A program made the position numbers and the translations under genes. A stretch of 64,000 nt of DNA from Streptomyces violaceusniger Tu 4113. GTDB taxonomy: Bacteria; Actinomycetota; Actinomycetes; Streptomycetales; Streptomycetaceae. Shown here piece after piece: positions 45,061 through 53,635 of this stretch. The stretch spans positions 10,230,001 through 10,294,000 of the forward strand of contig NC_015957.1 of NCBI RefSeq assembly GCF_000147815.2, written 5' to 3'. Under the pieces are notes generated by a model. That model did not search any database and was not told where the DNA came from. It saw only the letters and a program-made list of their open reading frames with translations. Position 1 is the stretch's first letter. Each line of letters opens with the position of its first letter.

Positions 45061-46028
45061 CGGGCGGCTCCGATCCACAGGCGGATGTTGTCTATCAGGC
45101 GGGTGGCGCCGACCTTGGCCGCGACGGCCAGCACGGCCTCGCCGATGTATCCGTCGGAGACCTCGGTGAAGTCGGCGGGATCGGCCAGGCCCAGATAGTC
45201 GAGGACGAGCGGCGGTTCGAGCCGTGCCGCCTCGTCGAGCACCACCCGCGCCGCGGACCGCACCGCGGCGGGGGACGCGACCCGTATGAGCTCGTGCTCC
45301 TCGGCCCCGGCCGGGCCCTCCCCGGCCGCCAGCAGCCCCGCGTAACGCCCCGCGAACAGCGCCCGGGACAGGGCCAGCGCGGTGTCCCGCTCCTGGGCCG
45401 ACAGATAGCGGTTACGGCTGGAGAGGGCGAGCCCGTCGCCCTCCCGGACGGTGGGGACGCCGACGATCTCGACCGGGAAGTCCAGGTCGCGCGCCATCCG
45501 GCGGACCAGCGCCAGTTGCTGGGCGTCCTTCTCGCCGAAGAAGGCGGCATCGGGGCGGGTGAGCTGGAGCAGCTTGGCGACGACGGTGAGCATCCCGTCG
45601 AAGTGGCCGGGCCGCGAGGCGCCCTCATAGCGCTCGCCCATGGAGCCCGCGGTGATCCGGATGTGCGGCTCGCCGCCCGGATACATCTCCTCGGCCGCCG
45701 GGGCGAAGACGATGTCCGCACCCGCCTCGGCCGCGACCTTCAGGTCGGCGTCGAGGGTGCGCGGATAGCGGTCGAGGTCCTCGCCCGCGCCGAACTGCAG
45801 CGGATTGACGAAGACGGTGACGGTCACCAGGCCCTTGGCGCCCACCCGGGCGCGGGCGGCGCGGATGAGCGAGGCGTGCCCGTCGTGCAGCGCGCCCATG
45901 GTCATCACGACGGCCGTGCGCCCCGGCACGGCGAAGTGGGCGAGCGCCGCGTCCAGCTCCGAGCGATGGCGGAACAGCTCCACATCCGGCTCCCCAGGAA
46001 GCGCCTTGGTCCACAGCTTCGGGCTCAT
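45057..46028 (-). CDS. panC: Pantothenate synthetase
   Basis: ATP-dependent ligase joining pantoate and beta-alanine. The 323-residue cytidylyltransferase-fold enzyme shows [20 protein letters not shown] (HDGH nucleotide motif), [36 protein letters not shown] and [11 protein letters not shown]. It overlaps DUF2520 upstream and nadB downstream by 4 bp each. A short acidic insertion near 250 ([12 protein letters not shown]) is the only oddity. Confidence 0.97.
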
Positions 46029-46960
46029 GTCTCACTGCCTCCCCGGCCCCGTGCGTCGGTCACATCCGAGAGCACGCCCAGCAGGTCCTCCGCGAGCTCC
46101 GGCTTGAGCAGGCCGTGCGCGAGCGCCCGGTCCGCGGTCGTACGGGCCATGGCCAGATAGCCGGCGACGGCGTGCGGGGCGTGCCGCCGCAGCTCGGCGA
46201 CATGGGCGGCGACCGTGCCCGCGTCGCCGCGCGCGACCGGGCCGGTCAGCGCGGCGTCGCCACTGCGCAGCGCGTTGTCCAGCGCGGCGCCGAGGAGGGG
46301 GCCGAGCATCCGGTCGGGGGCCTCGACCCCGGACGCGCGCAGCAGCTCCAGGGACTGGGCGACCAGCGTGGTGAGGTGGTTGGCGCCGATGGCCAGGGCG
46401 GCGTGATAGAGCGGGCGGGACTCCTCCGCGATCCACTCGGGCTCCCCGCCCATCTCGATGACCAGCGCCTGGGCCGCCAGCCGCAGCTCCTCGGGGGCGG
46501 TGACGCCGAAGGAGCAGCCGGCCAGCCGCTGGACGTCGATCGGGGTGCCGGTGAAGGTCATGACAGGGTGCAGCGCGAGCGGCAGCGCACCGGCCCGCAG
46601 CGCGGGCTCCAGCACACTGACGCCATAGCGGCCGGAGGTGTGCACCAGGAGCTGGCCGGGGCGCACCGCACCGGTTTCGGTGAGGCCCGCGATCAGCTCG
46701 GGGAGCGCGTCGTCGGGGACGGTGAGCAGCACCAGCTCGGCCCGCGCCAGCACCTCGGAGGGCGGGACGATCGGGACCTCGGGGAGCAGGGCGGCGGCCC
46801 GGCGCACGGAGGCGTCGGAGACACCGGAGGCGGCGACCGGGCGGTGTCCGGCCAGCCGCAGCGAGGCGGCGAGTGCGGGGCCGACGCGGCCCGCGCCGAC
46901 GACCCCGACGGTGAGCCGGGCCGGCCGGTCCTGCGGCTCGGGAAGTGGTTGTGCGTTCAC
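46025..46960 (-). CDS. Rossmann/DUF2520 protein, probable NADP-dependent oxidoreductase-like
   Basis: A 311-residue protein with an N-terminal Rossmann fold ([20 protein letters not shown]) and a helical C-terminal DUF2520 domain ([40 protein letters not shown]). The architecture resembles pyrroline-5-carboxylate or ketopantoate reductases. It heads the panC-nadB-nadC-coaX operon, so a part in pantoate supply (in place of panE) is a reasonable inference from position, but unproven. The GTG at 46960 has a weak GGAAGG upstream. Confidence 0.88.
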   Translation of the reverse strand: MNAQPLPEPQDRPARLTVGVVGAGRVGPALAASLRLAGHRPVAASGVSDASVRRAAALLPEVPIVPPSEVLARAELVLLTVPDDALPELIAGLTETGAVRPGQLLVHTSGRYGVSVLEPALRAGALPLALHPVMTFTGTPIDVQRLAGCSFGVTAPEELRLAAQALVIEMGGEPEWIAEESRPLYHAALAIGANHLTTLVAQSLELLRASGVEAPDRMLGPLLGAALDNALRSGDAALTGPVARGDAGTVAAHVAELRRHAPHAVAGYLAMARTTADRALAHGLLKPELAEDLLGVLSDVTDARGRGGSET

Positions 46961-47107
46961 GCGACAGCGGCCTTCCGTTCCAGTCCTCAGGGGGTACCGG
47001 ACGATTCCCCGCCATGCTACGCGAGTGTTTCCGGGGGAGATTGGCCGCAGCCCGGGCCTGTGGACAACTCTGTGGTCCGATGGACACCCGTACGACATGA
47101 TCGGCCC

Positions 47108-48382
47108 ATGAAGGACAGGACGGGCGAGGCAGACGAGACGGACGGCACGCGCATCACCGCGGACGGGACGGCGGACGGGACGGCAGACGAGACTCCAACC
47201 GGGGCGGACGACGCCACCGGCGACACGGAGCGGGCCGCGCGAGTGCGCCGCCGCGCGGCCTGGCACGGCTCCGAGCGGACGCTCACCCGCGGGCCCGCGG
47301 AGGGGCGGATCACCGAGCGGCTGGCCGGCCTCACGGCCGCCCTTACGGCCGACCCCTCGCCATATGGCGGGGACGGCTGGGTGGACATCTACGGGGACGG
47401 CATCGTCGAGGAGCTGGAGCGGCGGGTCGCCGCACTGCTCGGCATGGAGGCCGCGGCGTTCTTCCCCACCGGCACCATGGCGCAGCAGGTCGCGCTGCGC
47501 TGCTGGGCGGGGCGCACCGGCAATCCGGTGGTGGCGGTGCATCCGCTGGCGCATCTGGAGGTGCATGAGCGGGACGCGTATCTGACGGTGAGCGGGCTGC
47601 GCGCGGTGCATCCGACGAGCGAGCCGCGGCCGCTCACCGCCGAGGAGGTCCTCGGCCTCGACGAGCCGTTCGGCACGCTCGCCCTCGAGCTCCCGCTGCG
47701 CGACGCCGGATTCGTGCTGCCCGAGTGGGACGAGCTGGTCGCGGTCGTGGAGGCGGCCCGGGAGCGGGACGCGGTGGTGCACTTCGACGGTGCGCGGCTG
47801 TGGGAGTGCACGGCCCACTTCGGCCGGGAGCTGCCGGAGATCGCCGCCCTGGCGGACTCCGTCTATGTGTCCTTCTACAAGTCGGTGGACGGGATCTCGG
47901 GAGCGGCGCTGGCCGGGCCCGAGAGCCTGGTGGCGGAGGCCAGGGCGTGGCGCCACCGGTACGGCGGCCAGCTTTTCCAGCAGTGGCCGGCGGCGCTGGC
48001 CGCGCTGGACGGCCTGGACCGCGAGCTGCCGAGGCTCCCGTCGTACGTGGCGCACGCGCGGGTGGTGGCGCAGGCGCTGCGGACGGCGTTCACGGCCGAG
48101 GGGGTGGGCTGGTCCCGGGTACATCCCGAGGTGCCGCACACCCACCAGTTCCAGGTGTGGCTGCCGTATCCGGCGGCGGTGCTGGACGAGGCGGGGGTGC
48201 GGCTGGCGGAGGAGACCGGGACGACGCTGTTCCGTCGCTGGCGGGAGCCGGGGCCGCCCGGTCTGGCCACGACGGAGCTGACGGTCGCCTCACCCGCACT
48301 CGACTGGACGGCCGACGACGTCACGGCCGCGGCCGGTGCCTTCCTCGCCCGGGTCCGGGAGCTCATGGAGAGGGACGGCTGA
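47108..48382 (+). CDS. Threonine-aldolase/beta-eliminating-lyase family PLP enzyme
   Basis: A 424-residue fold-type I PLP enzyme. Residues about 1-45 are an acidic Thr/Asp/Gly extension. The catalytic fold shows IYGDGIVEELERRVAALLGM, FFPTGTMAQQVALRCWAG, HFDGARLWECTAHFG and the Schiff-base region SVYVSFYKSVDGISGAALAG (Lys in SFYKSVDG). It probably cleaves L-threonine or a related beta-hydroxy amino acid to glycine. It is divergent from the DUF2520 operon across a 147-bp gap. Confidence 0.9.
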   Translation: MKDRTGEADETDGTRITADGTADGTADETPTGADDATGDTERAARVRRRAAWHGSERTLTRGPAEGRITERLAGLTAALTADPSPYGGDGWVDIYGDGIVEELERRVAALLGMEAAAFFPTGTMAQQVALRCWAGRTGNPVVAVHPLAHLEVHERDAYLTVSGLRAVHPTSEPRPLTAEEVLGLDEPFGTLALELPLRDAGFVLPEWDELVAVVEAARERDAVVHFDGARLWECTAHFGRELPEIAALADSVYVSFYKSVDGISGAALAGPESLVAEARAWRHRYGGQLFQQWPAALAALDGLDRELPRLPSYVAHARVVAQALRTAFTAEGVGWSRVHPEVPHTHQFQVWLPYPAAVLDEAGVRLAEETGTTLFRRWREPGPPGLATTELTVASPALDWTADDVTAAAGAFLARVRELMERDG

Positions 48383-48665
48383 CCGGCGCCGCAGGGCGGC
48401 CAGCGTCTCCCTGACCGCCCTTACGGCGCGCGGCATCGCCCCTTACGGCATGCGACATCGCCCTTACGGCGCCCGGCGCGTCCGTAAGGCGGTCACGGCG
48501 GCCGCGGCGGCGGGCCGGGCGCCCCGCCGTCACGGCCCGGACGTCGCGGTACTCGCGCAGCTCCCGGACGGTGCGCCAGTCGTGGCGGCCCGGTGCGGGC
48601 GGGGCGGGCTCGCCGCGCCGGGCGGCCCGGTACAGGTCGAGTGCGTACTGCTCGGTGAGGGACAT
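48363..48665 (-). CDS. Small hypothetical protein, overlaps end of aldolase gene
   Basis: A 100-residue product whose N-terminal half (MSLTEQYALDLYRAARRGEP, then HDWRTVRELREYRDVRAV) resembles a short Streptomyces protein I recall; the C-terminal half is Arg-rich and may be read through TTACGGCG-type repeats at 48417-48476. It overlaps the aldolase 3' end by 20 bp in antisense. Start ATG at 48665 is the family-like Met. Only the first 45 residues are convincing. Confidence 0.5.
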   Translation of the reverse strand: MSLTEQYALDLYRAARRGEPAPPAPGRHDWRTVRELREYRDVRAVTAGRPARRRGRRDRLTDAPGAVRAMSHAVRGDAARRKGGQGDAGRPAAPVSRPSP

Positions 48666-48764
48666 GGCTCTACGGTCCGCCGGACCCCGGGCGCCCGTCA
48701 CGCCGATTGACGGCGGCCGTCAAACGAGGGCGGCGCCGGGGGCGGGCTCCCGCACCATGGGCTC

Positions 48765-49847
48765 ATGGCCAATGTCATCGACATCGCCGGGCTGCCGCCC
48801 GAGCGCATCGTCTTTTGCCCGTCCCCGCTCGCCGAGCTGGGCGCCGCGCTCCATGTGCTGTCCGAGCCCGGCCACCATCCCGGGCTGCACGGCTGGGCCA
48901 CCGCCACCGCCTCGGCGCTCAAGCCGGACCTCGCGGACCGGCTCTGCGAGGCGGACTTCCTGTGGCGCACCGCCCGCTCCGACCTGCTGCTCCCGGCCGC
49001 CCCCGGGGCGACGCTCGCCGAGGAGCTGGACGCGCTGGACCGGATCGACGACGAGACGTTCGTGGCGGCCGCCTTCGAGATCGCCTGCTCCGCCTCGTAC
49101 ACCCGGCACACCCCCTCGCCGCTGGTCGACGCGGGCGAACGGGCCCGGGTCCGCGAGATGGCCGCCGCCCGGGGACCGCGGCAGGCGGCCTTCACCGACC
49201 GCATGCTGGAGGACCCGGACGGGCTGCGGGTCTGGCTGCGGCGGCTGCTGGAGGACTGCGACGAAGCGTTCTTCGCCGACACCTGGCGGCGGACGCGGAT
49301 CCAGCTTGCCGCCGACGCCCGCCACAAGGCGGAACTGCTGCAGCGCAAGGGGCTCGGGGAGGCTCTGGCGTCGGCCTCCGCCGCGCTGTCGCTGTCGGAG
49401 GACGGGCACAGCATCCTGGCCGACAAGCTGGCGGGCGGCCGGACTACGGCCTACGGAGAGGGCATCACCTTCATCCCGACCGCCTTCGGCTGGCCGCATC
49501 TCATCGTCCTGCACGCCCCCGGCTGGCGCCCGGTGATCCAGTACCCGGTGGCCGCCCCCGAGCTGCCCCCGCCCGCCGCCCTGGAACTCGTCCAGCGCCG
49601 CCTCGAGGCCCTGGCCCACCCGATGCGGATGCGGCTGTGCCGCACCCTGGCCCGCGGCCCGCACACCACCGGTGAGCTCTCCGAGTCGTACGGCATCACG
49701 CCCCCGGAGGTCTCCCGCCATATCGCCGTGCTGAAGAAGGCCGGTCTCCTCACCACCCGCCGCCGCGGCCGCTATGTGCTGCACCAACTCGACCTGCCGT
49801 CGGTGGCCCGCCTGGGCAGCGACTTCCTGGAAAGCGTGCTGCGGTAG
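48765..49847 (+). CDS. DUF5937-ArsR-type regulator
   Basis: A 360-residue protein: an N-terminal DUF5937 region (about 1-250; ERIVFCPSPLAELGAALHVL, FLWRTARSDLLLPAAP) and a C-terminal ArsR winged helix (about 275-345; LEALAHPMRMRLCRTLARGP, ISP-like TPPEVSRHIAVLKKAGLL, wing RRGRYVLHQL). These proteins are common in Streptomyces and often sit beside an MFS exporter; here none is adjacent. The ATG at 48765 is used. Operator not identified. Confidence 0.9.
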   Translation: MANVIDIAGLPPERIVFCPSPLAELGAALHVLSEPGHHPGLHGWATATASALKPDLADRLCEADFLWRTARSDLLLPAAPGATLAEELDALDRIDDETFVAAAFEIACSASYTRHTPSPLVDAGERARVREMAAARGPRQAAFTDRMLEDPDGLRVWLRRLLEDCDEAFFADTWRRTRIQLAADARHKAELLQRKGLGEALASASAALSLSEDGHSILADKLAGGRTTAYGEGITFIPTAFGWPHLIVLHAPGWRPVIQYPVAAPELPPPAALELVQRRLEALAHPMRMRLCRTLARGPHTTGELSESYGITPPEVSRHIAVLKKAGLLTTRRRGRYVLHQLDLPSVARLGSDFLESVLR

Positions 49848-49889
49848 GGCTCTGTCGGTAGCGTGCGGCCCCAGGGGCTCCGCCTAAAA

Positions 49890-49909
49890 TGTTCACCCCA
49901 GAGTGAACA
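49890..49909. promoter_or_regulatory. Palindromic operator candidate for downstream ArsR gene
   Basis: TGTTCAC-CCCAGA-GTGAACA, perfect 7-bp arms, 54 bp upstream of the ArsR start and 43 bp after the DUF5937 stop. It suits autoregulation by a dimeric winged-helix protein. Confidence 0.65.
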
Positions 49910-49962
49910 CAGACCGGGCCACAAACGGCACGGGCCATAAGCGGCAGAGGAGCAGAGCAGCG

Positions 49963-50310
49963 ATGAGCAACCGAAGCCACCGGGCCGCACCCGAGCACAC
50001 CCACCCCGACGACGTCCCGGTGCAGACCGCGCTCGCGGCACTCGCCGACCCCGTGCGGCTTCAGCTCGTCCGCGAACTGGCCACCACGGCCGACTGGGAG
50101 CACACCTGCGGCACCTTCGACGTCCCCGTGGGCAAGGCGGCGCTCAGCCACCACTTCTCGGTGCTGCGCGCGGCCGGGCTGATCGAACAGCGCGACATGG
50201 GCCCCAAGCGGGTCAACCGGCTCCGCCGCCCGGAGTTCGACCGGCGCTTCCCCGGACTGCTCGACCTGGTGCTGCGCGACCGGCGGGAGAACGGCGAGAA
50301 CGAACGGTAG
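49963..50310 (+). CDS. ArsR-family winged-helix transcriptional regulator
   Basis: A 115-residue protein with ALAALADPVRLQLVRELATT, recognition helix AALSHHFSVLRAAGLIEQRD and a C-terminal PEFDRRFPGLLDLVL. It lacks obvious metal-binding Cys pairs. It is related to the ArsR protein at 2735 (same FPGLL ending), but controls no adjacent gene other than itself. The ATG at 49963 follows GAGGAGCAGAGCAGCG. A 20-bp tandem repeat starts just after its stop. Confidence 0.9.
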   Translation: MSNRSHRAAPEHTHPDDVPVQTALAALADPVRLQLVRELATTADWEHTCGTFDVPVGKAALSHHFSVLRAAGLIEQRDMGPKRVNRLRRPEFDRRFPGLLDLVLRDRRENGENER

Positions 50311-50320
50311 ACGGCCGTCC

Positions 50321-50410
50321 CCACCGTAAGGACGCCGCAGCCACCGTAAGGACGCCGCTTCCACCGTAAAGACGCCGCAGCCACCGTAAAGACGTCACCG
50401 TAAGGACGCC
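50321..50410. repeat. 20-bp tandem repeat between convergent genes
   Basis: Units of CCACCGTAAGGACGCCGCAG start at 50321, 50341 and 50361 in exact 20-bp register with few changes, then degenerate 15-bp copies at 50381 and 50396. No gene lies here (50311-50433). Confidence 0.88.
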
Positions 50411-50433
50411 CCCGCAAGAAAGGCCGCCGCGCC

Positions 50434-51123
50434 TCAGCGAGACGGGCCCGCCGAGCCCCCGGCCCGCACCAGCCCGGTCTCGTAGGCCATCACCACCACC
50501 TGCACCCGGTCCCGCAGCTCCAACTTGGTGAGGATGCGCCCCACATGGGTCTTCACGGTCGCCTCCGAGAGCACCAGCCGCGCCGCGATCTCGCCGTTCG
50601 ACAGCCCCTGCGCGACCAGCAGCACCACCTCGCGCTCCCGGTCGGTGAGCCGCTCCAGCTCCGGACGGACCCGTCCGCCGCTTCCCCCACCGCCCGGCAG
50701 CATCGGCGCGAACCGGTCCAGCAGCCGGCGCGTCGTGCTGGGCGCGACCACCGCGTCACCGCTGTGCACCGCGCGGATCGCCGCGAGCAGCTCCGCGGGC
50801 GGCACGTCCTTGAGCATGAAGCCGCCCGCCCCGGCCTTGAGCGCGGAGAAGGCGTACTCGTCCAGATCGAACGTGGTCAGGATGATGACCTTCGGCGCCC
50901 CTTCCCGCTCGCATATCAGCCGGGTCGCCTCCACCCCGTCCAGCTTCGGCATCCGGACGTCCATGAGGACGACGTCCACCTCCGTGGAGCGCACCGCCTG
51001 CAGCGCCTCCACCCCATCGCCCGCCTCGGCGACGATCTCCATATCGGGCTGGGCCGCGAGCACCATCCGGAAGCCGGTACGCAGCAGCACTTGGTCATCG
51101 ACGAGCATGACGCGAATCGACAT
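50434..51123 (-). CDS. NarL/LuxR-type response regulator
   Basis: A 229-residue regulator. Receiver domain (about 3-120) with acidic pocket D9/D10, phosphoacceptor D55 in VVLMDVRMPKLDG, Thr in ILTTFDLDEY and Lys in MLKDVPPAEL; then LuxR HTH (about 155-215; LTDREREVVLLVAQGLSNGE, ATVKTHVGRILTKL). Its cognate kinase is encoded 110 bp upstream in the same direction. Target genes unknown; nothing next to it suggests the signal. Confidence 0.95.
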   Translation of the reverse strand: MSIRVMLVDDQVLLRTGFRMVLAAQPDMEIVAEAGDGVEALQAVRSTEVDVVLMDVRMPKLDGVEATRLICEREGAPKVIILTTFDLDEYAFSALKAGAGGFMLKDVPPAELLAAIRAVHSGDAVVAPSTTRRLLDRFAPMLPGGGGSGGRVRPELERLTDREREVVLLVAQGLSNGEIAARLVLSEATVKTHVGRILTKLELRDRVQVVVMAYETGLVRAGGSAGPSR

Positions 51124-51138
51124 TCCGGACGGGTCCTT

Positions 51139-51170
51139 TCCTCTGGCCGACAGCTCCTCTGGCCGACAGC
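51139..51170. repeat. 16-bp tandem duplication between kinase and regulator genes
   Basis: TCCTCTGGCCGACAGC occurs twice head-to-tail (51139-51154, 51155-51170) in the 110-bp gap upstream of the response-regulator start. Confidence 0.85.
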
Positions 51171-51233
51171 CGGCTTACAGCGGCCATGGCGCGACGTTAC
51201 GGCTGCGCATACGGGTCATGATGCGCCCACCGC

Positions 51234-52448
51234 TCAACGGGCCGGCTTCAGCGGCAGCAGTGCGCTGATCCGGAAGCCGCCGCCCGGCCGCGGTCCCGCG
51301 TCGAGCGTGCCGCCCACCATGCCGACGCGCTCGCGCATCCCGATCAGCCCGTGGCCGCTGCCGTCGGCGCCGCCGTCCTGGTACATCTCGCGCTGTGCGC
51401 CCCGCCCGTCGTCCTCGACCAGCAGCCCGAGCCCGTCGTCGAAGTAGGTGAGGCGGACGCTCGCGCCCACGTCCGGGCCCCCGTGCTTACGGGTGTTGGT
51501 GAGCGCCTCCTGCACGATGCGGTACGCGGTCAGCTCGACCCCGCTGGGGAGCTGGCGCGGGCTGCCCACCACCTTGAAGTCCACCGGGAGCCCGGCGCCG
51601 CGCACCTGCTCCACGAGCTCGTCGATCTGCTCGACGTCCGGCTGGGGGACGTAGTCGTTCTCCTCGCCCGGCTCCCCGGTGCGCAGCACGCCCAGCAGCC
51701 GCCGCATCTCGGCGAGCGCCTGGCGGCCGGTGCCGGAGATCGTCTCCAGCGCCTGCCGGGCCTGTTCGGGGGAGGCGTCCATGACGTACGCGGCGCCGTC
51801 CGCCTGCACCACCATCACCGACACGTTGTGTGCCACCACATCGTGCAGCTCCCGCGCGATCCGGGCGCGCTCGGCGGCCACCGCGACCTTGGACTGCGCC
51901 TCGCGCTCCTTTTCCAGCCGGGCGGCCCGCTCCTCGAGTTGGGCGTAGTAGGCGCGGCGGGTGCGGATCGAGTCGCCGAGCACCCAGGCCAGTACGAACG
52001 GGATGGAGACGAAGACCGCCGAGACGACGTCCTCCCACCAGCCCTGCTGGGAATGCGGCCAGCGGAGGGTGGCGAGGGGGGCCGCGCTGATCGCCACGCC
52101 CAGCGCGAAGCGGGAGGCCCGGCGCGCGGAGGCGACCGCCACCGTGTAGACGATCACCAGCATGGCGAAGTCGGCCAGATTGGGCTTGACGCTGGTGGCG
52201 AGCTGGGCGACACCGCACAGGATGGCCAGCACCAGCATCTTCTCGGGGGCGCGGCGGCGCAGCGCGACCGTCGTCCCCAGCGCCAGGACGATCGGCACGG
52301 CCGCGAAGCGGGAACCCCGGCTCATCTCCGCCTCCACGACCCACAGGAAACCGAAGCCGACGAGGAGGACGGCCCAGAAGGTGTCCACCCCTGTCGGATG
52401 CCTGCGGAGAAATTCGTAGAGGCGCTGCACGTCACCCAGCGTAGGCAC
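51234..52448 (-). CDS. NarL-type sensor histidine kinase
   Basis: A 404-residue membrane kinase. About four to five hydrophobic segments lie within residues 22-155; the HisKA_3 domain has RIARELHDVVAHNVSVMVVQ with the phosphoacceptor H202; a HATPase domain follows (QEALTNTRKHGGPDVGASVR, VEDDGRGAQREM, GHGLIGMRERVGMVGGTL). No periplasmic domain is visible, so sensing is within or at the membrane. The GTG at 52448 follows AGAGGG at 7 nt; GTG 52430 is an alternative. Cognate to the response regulator downstream. Confidence 0.93.
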   Translation of the reverse strand: MPTLGDVQRLYEFLRRHPTGVDTFWAVLLVGFGFLWVVEAEMSRGSRFAAVPIVLALGTTVALRRRAPEKMLVLAILCGVAQLATSVKPNLADFAMLVIVYTVAVASARRASRFALGVAISAAPLATLRWPHSQQGWWEDVVSAVFVSIPFVLAWVLGDSIRTRRAYYAQLEERAARLEKEREAQSKVAVAAERARIARELHDVVAHNVSVMVVQADGAAYVMDASPEQARQALETISGTGRQALAEMRRLLGVLRTGEPGEENDYVPQPDVEQIDELVEQVRGAGLPVDFKVVGSPRQLPSGVELTAYRIVQEALTNTRKHGGPDVGASVRLTYFDDGLGLLVEDDGRGAQREMYQDGGADGSGHGLIGMRERVGMVGGTLDAGPRPGGGFRISALLPLKPAR

Positions 52449-52526
52449 CGCCGAACCCTCTCGGGTCAACCCGAGGGGCGATCCGTATCGCCCGGCCCTA
52501 CTCCCCAAGGTGGAGACCATTCCACA

Positions 52527-52532
52527 TAGCGT
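52527..52532 (+). promoter_or_regulatory. -10-like TAGCGT before methyltransferase
   Basis: TAGCGT ends 6 nt before the GTG at 52539 with no Shine-Dalgarno in between, again suggesting a leaderless transcript. Confidence 0.4.
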
Positions 52533-52538
52533 GGCGGT

Positions 52539-53561
52539 GTGGCGACCGAGAAGCATGAGTGGAGCGGATGGCGTACGGCGGCCGAACAGGCGCTGTACGG
52601 AGCGGGCGGATTCTTCCGCCGCCCGGAGGGCCCGGCCGGGCATTTCCGCACGTCGGTGCATGCCTCACCGCTTTTCGCCCGGGCGGTCGCGGAGCTGCTG
52701 CGCCGGGTGGACGAGGCGCTGGGGCACCCCGCCGAGCTGGCCCTGGTGGACCTGGGCGCCGGCCGCGGCGAGCTGCTCACACGGGTCCTCGCCCTGGCCC
52801 CCGGCCTGCCCGACGACCTGGACCGGCGGCTGCGACCCTACGCGGTGGAGCGGGCGGAGCGGCCGGCGGGCCTGGCGGAGCGGATCGCCTGGCTCGACGC
52901 CCCGCCCGAGGGGTGCACGGGGCTGCTGTTCGCCAATGAGTGGCTCGACAACGTGCCCGTGGACGTCGCCGAGACCGACGAGGACGGGGTGCCGCGCCGG
53001 GTCGAGGTGGACCTCGCGGCCCGGGACGGCACCGAGCGGCTGGGCGACCCGGTGGACGGCGAGGACGCCGCGTGGCTGGCCCGCTGGTGGCCCCTGGCGG
53101 ACGCCGAACCGGGGCTGCGCGCCGAGATCGGCCATCCGCGCGAGGCGGCCTGGGCGGGGGCCGTGCGCTCCCTGCGGGCGGGCCTCGCGGTCGCCGTCGA
53201 CTACGGCCACGAACGCGCCGCCCGGCCCCCCTTCGGCACGCTGACCGGCTTCCGCGAGGGGCGCGAGGTCCGGCCCGTACCGGACGGCTCCCGTGATCTG
53301 ACGGCGCATGTCGCGATGGACGCGTGCGCCGCCGCGGCCGGGCCCGGCGCCGGGCTGATGACCCAGCGCGAGGCGCTGCGCGCGCTCGGCCTCGACGCCC
53401 GCCGCCCCCCGCTCGCCCTGGCCTCCACCGATCCCGCCGGCTACGTCCGCGCCCTCGGCACGGCGGGCGAGACCGCGGAGCTGACCGACCCCGCCGGTCT
53501 CGGCGCCTTCACCTGGCTCCACCACCCGGTGGGCCTGCCGCACGACCCGCTGCGGCCGTAA
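52539..53561 (+). CDS. SAM-dependent methyltransferase of the MidA/NDUFAF7 family
   Basis: A 340-residue protein. Motif I is [10 protein letters not shown] (70-79), the family-typical [13 protein letters not shown] is at 132-144, and AVDYGHERA follows near 225. In mitochondria NDUFAF7 symmetrically dimethylates an Arg of the complex I subunit NDUFS2 (NuoD). Here the next gene, 74 bp downstream, encodes a NuoD paralogue, so the two may form an enzyme-substrate pair; the HRGAEKL motif expected to carry the target Arg is present there. GTG start at 52539, probably leaderless. Confidence 0.88.
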   Translation: MATEKHEWSGWRTAAEQALYGAGGFFRRPEGPAGHFRTSVHASPLFARAVAELLRRVDEALGHPAELALVDLGAGRGELLTRVLALAPGLPDDLDRRLRPYAVERAERPAGLAERIAWLDAPPEGCTGLLFANEWLDNVPVDVAETDEDGVPRRVEVDLAARDGTERLGDPVDGEDAAWLARWWPLADAEPGLRAEIGHPREAAWAGAVRSLRAGLAVAVDYGHERAARPPFGTLTGFREGREVRPVPDGSRDLTAHVAMDACAAAAGPGAGLMTQREALRALGLDARRPPLALASTDPAGYVRALGTAGETAELTDPAGLGAFTWLHHPVGLPHDPLRP

Positions 53562-53635
53562 GGGCCCCTCATCGCGTCCCGGGCGGGGTCACGAGCCCCC
53601 GCGGGGGCCCTCGGGGGAGCTGAGAGACTGGGGGC

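Noticed and set aside
50321..50410. CRISPR array
   Set aside because: Units abut with no unique spacers and no cas genes are in the window; it is a simple tandem repeat.
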